DNA from: Candidatus Aminicenantota bacterium
Lineage (GTDB): Bacteria; Acidobacteriota; Aminicenantia; Aminicenantales; Aminicenantaceae
Reading direction: 5' to 3'
Length of the DNA stretch: 7,516 nucleotides
Assembly (NCBI GenBank): GCA_030633795.1
Contig: DAOWCB010000061.1
Coordinates: 1 to 7,516 of the forward strand
Position numbers and translations under genes: made by a program. Numbering within the stretch: position 1 is the stretch's first letter; the number at the start of each line of letters is the position of its first letter. The notes beneath the pieces are model-generated. The model ran no database searches. It was not told the DNA's origin and saw nothing but the letters and a program-made list of their open reading frames with translations. Shown one piece after another: positions 1-4,684 of this stretch.

Positions 1-59
1 TGAAAGAGATAAAGAAGCTAAAGAAAAAGATCGAAAAGCTAGAAAAAGCATCCAAATAA
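1..59 (+). CDS. C-terminal fragment of a lysine-rich coiled-coil protein (partial)
   Basis: The third plus-strand frame reads KEIKKLKKKIEKLEKASK and ends at a TAA at 57-59. The start lies outside the window, so bases 1-2 belong to an incomplete codon. Hydrophobic residues Ile, Leu, Ile, Leu fall at positions 3, 6, 10 and 13 of the fragment. That is the 3-4 spacing of heptad a/d positions, with Lys/Glu filling the other sites, as in a coiled-coil C-terminal tail. The gene would be convergent with trxB. Frame 2 is also open here and equally charged, but it lacks the heptad pattern, so frame 3 is preferred. Function cannot be inferred from 18 residues. Confidence 0.45.
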   Translation, partial: KEIKKLKKKIEKLEKASK

Positions 60-95
60 TTGGTTAAATACTATTTCGCCTGGATTATTCACGAA

Positions 96-138
96 CCTAG
101 ACCCTCCGCCCCACCCTAGACCCTCCTCCCCACCCTAG
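96..138. repeat. 19-base C-rich tandem repeat, 2.3 copies; G-quadruplex motif on the minus strand
   Basis: The unit cctagaccctccgccccac occurs at 96-114 and again at 115-133 with one g-to-t change. A third partial copy, cctag, is at 134-138. Read on the minus strand this gives six runs of three or more G (complements of 102-104, 109-112, 114-116, 121-123, 128-131 and 133-135) separated by loops of 1 or 4 bases. This satisfies the usual four-run G-quadruplex pattern with two runs to spare. It lies about 175 bases beyond the trxB stop, in non-coding DNA. Whether it folds in vivo is inference. Confidence 0.75.
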
Positions 139-139
139 T

Positions 140-240
140 ATTAAAGGATGCAAGGCAGTGGCCTATGAAGCTGTATTTGTATACCGCGAATGGGCTGCAA
201 CGATGCCGATGCAGTGAGATTGACTCGCCCATAGGGTCAA
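140..240. other. Non-coding segment dense in short inverted repeats; possible structured RNA or dispersed repeat
   Basis: Within 100 bases there are several complementary pairs. These are AGGC-AGTG-GCCT at 153-164; TGCAACG with CGATGCA around 198-215, which has one A/A mismatch; ATGGGC (190-195) with GCCCAT (227-232); CCTATG (162-167) with CATAGG (230-235); and TGACTC (221-226) with GGGTCA (234-239). Some pairs are mutually exclusive. A 31-codon plus-strand frame (165-260) and a 38-codon minus-strand frame cross the segment, but neither resembles a protein I recognise. I do not recognise an RNA family either. Short complementary segments also arise by chance, so this is a weak call. Confidence 0.2.
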
Positions 241-313
241 AACTGCTGATTAAATTATAAAGGATTTGAAAATTTCGTTTTATTGAAAATGGCTGAAATT
301 ATCAGCAGTTTTT
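239..313. terminator. Probable bidirectional terminator between the convergent genes
   Basis: A perfect 12-base inverted repeat, AAAACTGCTGAT at 239-250 and ATCAGCAGTTTT at 301-312, encloses a 50-base A/T-rich loop. On the plus strand the stem is followed by a run of five T (309-313), and on the minus strand by TTTT then G. The right arm overlaps the trxB stop codon (312-314). A second pairing, AATTTC (271-276) with GAAATT (295-300), abuts the main stem and would shorten the effective loop. The A-tract/stem/T-tract layout and the position between convergent genes fit a terminator. The long loop is atypical. Confidence 0.5.
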
Positions 314-1232
314 ATAAATCATTCAGGTAGTCGGTTATCGCTAGGGCTGCAGCCACACCTGTTCCCACAGCTGTGGCCATTTGTTCGGGACAGGCGTCGG
401 TCACATCCCCTGCCGCATAAAGCCCTGGCTGACCGGTTGCCATGTTTTTCCCAACTTTCACCTCTCCCCACTCATTAAGCTCCGCGAGATTGTCCACGAT
501 TTTGTTATTCGGGATAGTCCCGATGGAAATAAACACCCCATCAAGCTCCAGTTCGGAAGCCTTGTTGTCTTTAACATCCCGGATGGTGACAGATTCAAGG
601 CTCTCATCTCCGTTAATCTTATCCACAACCGTCTCCCAGAGCACTTTGATTTTCGGATTATCGAAAGCCCTTTCTTGAAGAATTTTTTCGGCGCGGAACT
701 GATCACGGCGGTGAATGATCTTAACCTCCCTGCAAAACCTCGTCAGGAAAAGAGCTTCGGTCAAAGCCCAGTCTCCTCCGCCGACAACCGCCACAACTTT
801 GTTCTGAAAAAAGGCCCCGTCGCAGGTCGCACAGAAGGAAACTCCCCGTCCGGTCAATCGTTCTTCTCCCCGTATGCCCAATTTACGGTGATCGGAACCC
901 GTGGCAACTAGAACGCTCTTTGACTTATATTCTCCTTTGTTCCCGCGAATCTGCCAATGCGTTTCCTTTTTGTGAATTTCCTGAACGTCATCCATCGCAA
1001 TTTTGGCTCCAAACCTTTCGGCTTGTTTGCGGATGTTCTCCATGAGTTGGAATGGAGCAATGCCTTCGGCAAATCCCGGATAATTTTCGATAAAATCCGA
1101 GAGAAGAATCTGCCCGCCAGGTGTTGCCCTTTCGAGAATGAGCGTATCGAGCCTTGCCCGACCCGTATAAATTGCAGCAGCCAAACCCGCAGGTCCCGCA
1201 CCGATGATGACGACATCGTTCGTTTCACTCAT
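312..1232 (-). CDS. trxB: Thioredoxin-disulfide reductase (306 aa), with an altered NADPH-loop residue
   Basis: Cytosolic FAD enzyme that passes electrons from NADPH to thioredoxin. Visible are the N-terminal FAD dinucleotide fold GAGPAG (11-16), the redox pair CATC (Cys134, Cys137), the second nucleotide-binding loop GGGDWA (151-156), the NADPH 2'-phosphate motif HRRDQFRA (174-181), and the C-terminal FAD motif GDV (275-277). Length is normal for low-molecular-weight TrxB (about 305-320). Two sites are odd. Trp155 sits where the family has Ser or Thr (GGGDSA or GGGNTA), and Glu283-Gln284 replaces the usual Arg/Lys-Gln before the last helix. Retention of HRR argues for NADPH use rather than ferredoxin. 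The ATG overlaps the glgA TGA by 4 bases. The nearest good Shine-Dalgarno, AGGAGG, is 15 bases upstream, so translation probably depends on coupling to glgA. Confidence 0.93.
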   Translation of the reverse strand: MSETNDVVIIGAGPAGLAAAIYTGRARLDTLILERATPGGQILLSDFIENYPGFAEGIAPFQLMENIRKQAERFGAKIAMDDVQEIHKKETHWQIRGNKGEYKSKSVLVATGSDHRKLGIRGEERLTGRGVSFCATCDGAFFQNKVVAVVGGGDWALTEALFLTRFCREVKIIHRRDQFRAEKILQERAFDNPKIKVLWETVVDKINGDESLESVTIRDVKDNKASELELDGVFISIGTIPNNKIVDNLAELNEWGEVKVGKNMATGQPGLYAAGDVTDACPEQMATAVGTGVAAALAITDYLNDL

Positions 1233-2713
1233 AGATGGCCTGTTTTTCCTCCTGTTTTGATATCCAACGCACTTTTATAAAGATTCATATACCTTCGTGC
1301 CGCATTATCCCAGGAAAAGTTTTCCTTCATCCCTTCAGATATAATCTTCTTCCACAGCTCAGGTTTTTTATAATATTTCAAGGCCTCTTTCAAAGCCTCG
1401 AGCATGGCCGCAGATGAATATTCCTTGAAAACGAACCCATTGCCTTCTGATGTTGTCGGGTGGAAAGGGCGAACGGTTTCCTCAAGCCCTCCAGTTCCGC
1501 GAACCACAGGCACCGTGGCATACCTGAAACTGTAAAGCTGATTCAAGCCGCACGGTTCATAAAGGGAGGGAATCAGAAATATATCCGCTCCTGCTGCCAT
1601 TTTGTGGGCTAAAGCAGGGTTCATTTCCAACCGAACAGCCACTTTATCGGGATATTTTTTCTGTATTTCAATGAATTGATTTTCATACTGTTCCTCACCC
1701 TGTCCAAGGATGACCAGAGCCATATCCAACTTGACGAGTTCATCCATGGCATCCAGCAGAATATCAAAGCCCTTATGAGTTCTCATGTAGGATACAATAC
1801 CTATGACAGCCGTTTTTGTGTGGATCGGCAGGCCAAACTCCTTGATCAAATCCCGTTTGCACGTTTTTTTGGCATCAAGATTAGAAAAGGAATAGTTGGT
1901 CGCAATATAAGGATCGGTCTCTGGGTTCCAAACTTCATAATCTATACCATTACGAATACTGAAAAAGACATCTCTGCGAATGCGAAGAATTTCTTCCAAG
2001 CCAAGCCCATGCTTTTTTGTAAGGATTTCCCGCCTGTAGGTTGAACTGACCGTGTTGAGAACATCAGCATACATAATCCCAGCTTTGAGAAAATTGAATT
2101 TTCCGTTAAGGGATAAGTGCCGGGAGGTGAAATATTTCATATTGAGACCGGTTAGCATCAATGAATCAGGGGGATATTCTCCCTGGTATGCAATATTATG
2201 CAGCGTCAATACCGTGGCAGTGTTATGAAAATGTTTTTTTTTGGTATAGTGAGTCTTGAGAAAAACCGGGATCAAGGCTGTGGGCCAATTGTTGCAATGG
2301 ATGATATCGGGCTGTAATTTGCTCGAATGCAAGAATTCCAATACCGCTCTATTGAAGAAGATAAATCTTTCATCATTATCCAGGTATTCTCTGGTGCCTG
2401 TCCCGTATATCTGATCTCTCCAGAAGTATTTGGGATTATCGATGAAATATATATCATACTTTCCTTGTTCCCCCCTGAACACGTTAGCTTTGGCTGTCCT
2501 ATCCCCCAAATAGACAGGGAGGTTGGATGTGATCCGTTCAATCGGCAGGGAGTCGATCTCCGGTCTCCGGTATTTGGGCATAAAAAGAGAGACATCCATG
2601 CCCAGCGAGGAAAGATGTTTTGGAAGAGAGTAGGCCACATCTGCCATCTCCCCTAGTTTGGCATAGGGAGAAACCTCAGCGGAAACAAACGCCACCCGTA
2701 GATTCTTTTCCAT
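1229..2713 (-). CDS. glgA: Glycogen synthase, GT5 family (494 aa), with divergent donor-site residues
   Basis: Adds glucose from a nucleotide sugar (ADP-glucose in bacterial relatives) to the non-reducing end of alpha-1,4-glucan. The two-domain GT-B layout is clear. The N-terminal domain has the nucleotide-sugar loop near 19-26, HNIAYQG (172-178), NFLKAG (207-212) and RNGID (254-258). The C-terminal domain has HKG (313-315), GADIFL (375-380), EPCGLNQLY (386-394) with the conserved Glu386, and TGGL (407-410). Length is slightly above the usual 470-490. Two donor-phosphate sites differ from E. coli GlgA: the KTGGL loop is KLGEM (19-23, Glu at the second Gly), and the Arg of the SRL-TSQKG motif is Tyr309 (SYM-RTHKG), although the Lys is kept (Lys314). 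No Shine-Dalgarno precedes the ATG, which is supported instead by the family N-terminus (RVAFVSAEVSPYAK) and a promoter just upstream. Confidence 0.92.
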   Translation of the reverse strand: MEKNLRVAFVSAEVSPYAKLGEMADVAYSLPKHLSSLGMDVSLFMPKYRRPEIDSLPIERITSNLPVYLGDRTAKANVFRGEQGKYDIYFIDNPKYFWRDQIYGTGTREYLDNDERFIFFNRAVLEFLHSSKLQPDIIHCNNWPTALIPVFLKTHYTKKKHFHNTATVLTLHNIAYQGEYPPDSLMLTGLNMKYFTSRHLSLNGKFNFLKAGIMYADVLNTVSSTYRREILTKKHGLGLEEILRIRRDVFFSIRNGIDYEVWNPETDPYIATNYSFSNLDAKKTCKRDLIKEFGLPIHTKTAVIGIVSYMRTHKGFDILLDAMDELVKLDMALVILGQGEEQYENQFIEIQKKYPDKVAVRLEMNPALAHKMAAGADIFLIPSLYEPCGLNQLYSFRYATVPVVRGTGGLEETVRPFHPTTSEGNGFVFKEYSSAAMLEALKEALKYYKKPELWKKIISEGMKENFSWDNAARRYMNLYKSALDIKTGGKTGHL

Positions 2714-2724
2714 AAGGGAAAATT

Positions 2725-2753
2725 ATGATAATCCCACGCTTTCCAAAAGTCAA
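2725..2753 (-). promoter_or_regulatory. Sigma70-type promoter of glgA-trxB; predicts a leaderless or near-leaderless mRNA
   Basis: On the minus strand a -35 box TTGACT (complement of 2748-2753, 5 of 6 to consensus) is followed by a 17-base spacer and a -10 box TATCAT (complement of 2725-2730, 5 of 6). Only 11 bases separate the -10 box from the glgA ATG, and initiation normally occurs about 6-8 bases downstream of it. The 5' leader would then be about 3-5 bases. This agrees with the bases before the ATG (AATTTTCCCTT) containing no purine-rich ribosome-binding site. The boxes are seen; the start site is inferred. Confidence 0.6.
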
Positions 2754-2815
2754 ATCCCTCTCTCCCAATAAAGATATTTGTATATGTCCGAACGACATCA
2801 AAGATTTAGACTTTT

Positions 2816-2968
2816 TCAGATGTTCTTCGAGGGAATCCGACTTTGTCGGACGCTGAGGATGTATTGAGCATGGTTAATGCATAAAATGTGGGCAGCAGGA
2901 TAAACAGTGATCATCCATGCAAGGTACAAAATAAACATGCGCAGTTCCGCAGGCGCCGAGAAGAGCAT
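2816..2968 (-). CDS. Possible 50-aa hydrophobic small protein (doubtful)
   Basis: An ATG-to-TGA frame of 50 codons starts MLFSAPAELRMFILYLAWMI and continues with a hydrophobic stretch to about residue 31, then a basic tail ending SRIPSKNI. Residues 11-31 could form one membrane segment. The first ATG has no Shine-Dalgarno. The internal ATG at 2936-2938, giving 40 aa, has GGAA six bases upstream. The frame is the same as nadK and stays open back to the nadK TAG stop, so it is a 69-codon open stretch after that stop. No family is recognised, and chance remains the simplest explanation. Confidence 0.15.
   Translation of the reverse strand: MLFSAPAELRMFILYLAWMITVYPAAHILCINHAQYILSVRQSRIPSKNI
2836..2850. 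repeat. Perfect inverted repeat (6-base stem, 3-base loop)
   Basis: TCCGAC (2836-2841) and GTCGGA (2845-2850) are exact reverse complements around TTT. On either strand this would form a stable small hairpin. It lies between nadK and glgA, about 85 bases upstream of the glgA -35 box, and could be a weak transcript end for nadK or a processing site. The T tract is too short to call an intrinsic terminator. Confidence 0.4.
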
Positions 2969-3025
2969 TGAGGAAAAGGCGTGAAAAATCTTTGCTAAAG
3001 TGAGGACATTTGCAAATATCTTTTG

Positions 3026-3871
3026 CTACCCCCATCGGAGTTTTTCCTTCAGGAGGTCAAAATAATTCCTACGCGGAGAGGATACCAGCTGAAGCTTGAG
3101 TTCACTTTGACAAACCGTTACCGTATCTTCTTTTTTCATCAACTCCCCCCTCTGTCCATCTATGGTGAGATAGACCTCTTCTCCTCCTGTGAGGAGCTGA
3201 ACCTTCACTTCGGACTCAGAAGAGATGACCATCGGCCGAAAAGACAAGGTATGGGGACAAATCGGAGTAAGGATAATCGCAGGTATATAGGGTTGAATGA
3301 TTGGGCCACCTGCTGATAAAGAATAAGCAGTTGAACCTGTGGGCGTAGAGATGATCAAACCGTCAGCTCTTGTTATCGCAATCTCTATTCCATCAATCCA
3401 GATTGCGCATCGAATCATCCGGGCCAACGCGCCTTTGTTGATTACCACATCATTCAAGCTATAATAGGAGTTTTCCTTTGTTTTTGCTTGAAGCATTTGT
3501 CTTCGGCTAACGATCTTATCATTGCCTTCTAAGTAAGAATCTAAGGTTAAAAACATCTCATCAAGAGGAACTTCGGTTAAAAATCCAAGGGCGCCTAGAT
3601 TGATCCCGACAACAGGAACATTTTTTTGTGCGGCCACATGGGCGATACTCAACAGCGTTCCATCCCCTCCCAGAACTAGGAGGAGGTCGACATTTTTGGG
3701 AATATCTTCCCTTTTCACTCCATTTTGAAGTCCAAGCTTTTTCGCCGCGACCTCTTCCAAAACACAGGCAATGTCCTTATCGTCAAAATAGGCGATTAGA
3801 TCCCCAAGAATGTTTTTCACTTCTGGGGAATGGGCTTTAATGACAAATCCAACCTGCTCAATTTTGTTCAT
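3026..3871 (-). CDS. nadK: NAD kinase (281 aa)
   Basis: Phosphorylates NAD to NADP using ATP or polyphosphate, setting the cytosolic NADP(H) pool. The family signatures appear in order: GGDGT (68-72, nucleotide and catalytic Asp), GINLGALGFLTE (89-100), LNDVVINKG (139-147, the NE/D motif), DGLIISTPTGSTAYS (170-184) leading into the Gly-rich SAGGP, LTPICPHTLSFRP (201-213), and IDGQ (237-240) in the C-terminal beta domain. Length is typical of bacterial NadK (about 280-300). The ATG lies inside the end of tlyA, with a 14-base overlap, and is set by a strong AAGGAGG nine bases upstream. The protein ends naturally (YFDLLKEKLRWG) at TAG. It is the last gene of the ispA block; recN, the frequent next gene, is absent. 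Confidence 0.95.
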   Translation of the reverse strand: MNKIEQVGFVIKAHSPEVKNILGDLIAYFDDKDIACVLEEVAAKKLGLQNGVKREDIPKNVDLLLVLGGDGTLLSIAHVAAQKNVPVVGINLGALGFLTEVPLDEMFLTLDSYLEGNDKIVSRRQMLQAKTKENSYYSLNDVVINKGALARMIRCAIWIDGIEIAITRADGLIISTPTGSTAYSLSAGGPIIQPYIPAIILTPICPHTLSFRPMVISSESEVKVQLLTGGEEVYLTIDGQRGELMKKEDTVTVCQSELKLQLVSSPRRNYFDLLKEKLRWG

Positions 3872-4646
3872 TCCAGACTGCCTCCTTGATCAATGTTTTC
3901 ATACGGTCGGGCGTTAACGCCGGTCGCTGGATGGACCATAACAAAAAAAATTCCCGGTTACCTTTTTGACCCCGGATGGGTGATTTGGCCAATCCAACAG
4001 AATGAAATCCGACTTCTTCCGCCTCTTCAATCATCTCAACCAGGACCTTTTCGTGCAAGCTGGGATCACGTACCACACCCTTTTTTCCCACCTGGCCCTT
4101 GCCCACTTCGAACTGAGGTTTTATCAAGGCTACTAATACGCCGTCCCCGATAAAACCTTTGATGGCTGGAAGAACCTTGAGGACAGAAATAAAAGACAGG
4201 TCGGCTGTGATGATATCCAGGGGATCTGAAAAATCATCTTTGCCCAGATAACGGGCATTTTTTTCGATCAATACCACACGGGAATCCTGCCTCAACCGCC
4301 AATCCAACTGTCTTGTATCCACATCCACAGCATAAACCTTCTGGGCTCCTTGTTGGAGAAGGCAATCGGTGAACCCTCCTGTGGATGATCCCAAATCCGC
4401 AGCAATTTTCCCCGATACCGAAATTCCAAATCTATCCAATGCCTCAGACAGCTTAAATCCGCCGCGGCTCACATAGGGCATCTGCTCTTTTATTATGATC
4501 TCTTGATTTGAATTCACCTTCTGCCCGGGTTTATCGATTCTCTCCCCATCGGAAAAGACACGTCCAGCCATAATCAAGGCCTGCGCTTTTTGATAACTTT
4601 CCGCCAATCCCATATCCACAACAACTTTATCTGCTCTCTCCTTCAT
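3858..4646 (-). CDS. tlyA: TlyA-family rRNA 2'-O-methyltransferase (262 aa)
   Basis: SAM-dependent enzyme. Characterised TlyA proteins methylate the ribose 2'-O of 23S rRNA C1920 and, in the longer type, 16S rRNA C1409 (E. coli numbering). An N-terminal S4 RNA-binding domain spans roughly residues 3-60 (KERADKVVVDMGLAES...AGRVFSDGERIDKPG). The FtsJ/RrmJ-like Rossmann domain follows, with SAM motif I ADLGSSTGGFTD (83-94). The K-D-K-E catalytic tetrad of the fold is visible as Lys65 (RGGFKL), Asp149 (ADLSF), Lys176 (KPQFE) and Glu232 (NREFF), with spacing matching mycobacterial TlyA. Length is near the usual 240-275. Older annotations call this family haemolysin. The start has AGGGG four bases upstream, and 38 bases separate it from dxs. 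Which of the two rRNA sites is modified cannot be told here. Confidence 0.93.
   Translation of the reverse strand: MKERADKVVVDMGLAESYQKAQALIMAGRVFSDGERIDKPGQKVNSNQEIIIKEQMPYVSRGGFKLSEALDRFGISVSGKIAADLGSSTGGFTDCLLQQGAQKVYAVDVDTRQLDWRLRQDSRVVLIEKNARYLGKDDFSDPLDIITADLSFISVLKVLPAIKGFIGDGVLVALIKPQFEVGKGQVGKKGVVRDPSLHEKVLVEMIEEAEEVGFHSVGLAKSPIRGQKGNREFFLLWSIQRPALTPDRMKTLIKEAVWNEQN
3881..3887 (-). promoter_or_regulatory. Ribosome-binding site of nadK inside tlyA
   Basis: The minus strand reads AAGGAGG, nine bases before the nadK ATG (3869-3871). It is embedded in the codons for IKEA near the tlyA C-terminus. This near-perfect anti-16S match fixes the nadK start even though it overlaps the upstream gene by 14 bases. 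Confidence 0.8.
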
Positions 4647-4684
4647 CCTTCCCCTGGCTTTTCCTATTTTTTCGACTCTAGCTC

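Larger units (their letters stand above)
2714..3025. other. 312-base intergenic region between nadK and glgA
   Basis: The region holds the glgA promoter at its low-coordinate end. It also contains a perfect hairpin TCCGAC-TTT-GTCGGA (2836-2850), a weaker inverted repeat ATGTC-CGAAC-GACAT (2784-2798), a 10-base palindrome ATTTGCAAAT (3008-3017) just beyond the nadK stop, and one possible short minus-strand frame listed separately. No convincing terminator with a GC-rich stem and T run follows nadK. The 2836-2850 hairpin has only TT after it on the minus strand. No tRNA, insertion sequence or riboswitch was recognised. Confidence 0.6.

Noticed and set aside
96..138. CRISPR array
   Set aside because: The repeats are directly abutting, with no spacers, only 2.3 copies, and no cas genes nearby.
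165..260. 31-codon plus-strand frame beginning MKLYLYTANGLQRC, with aagg nine bases upstream
   Set aside because: It has a plausible ribosome-binding site but no known family, and it runs into the terminator stem. The minus strand of the same segment is also open for 38 codons, so coding status cannot be supported.
381..911. 176-codon plus-strand open frame opposite trxB
   Set aside because: It is antisense to a gene with all TrxB motifs, has no recognisable domain or ribosome-binding site, and is best explained as a shadow frame.
2784..2798. ATGTC-CGAAC-GACAT inverted repeat as an operator of glgA
   Set aside because: The arms are only five bases and lie upstream of the -35 box without a second copy. 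This is not distinguishable from chance.
2984..3000. CTTT-AGC-AAAG stem followed by ATTTTT on the minus strand, as a nadK terminator
   Set aside because: The stem is only four A/T-rich pairs and too weak for intrinsic termination.
3008..3017. ATTTGCAAAT palindrome just after nadK
   Set aside because: A 10-base A/T-rich palindrome is expected by chance at this window size, and no promoter is associated with it.
4647..4684. Internal promoter between dxs and tlyA
   Set aside because: No -35/-10 pair of acceptable quality is present in the 38-base gap.
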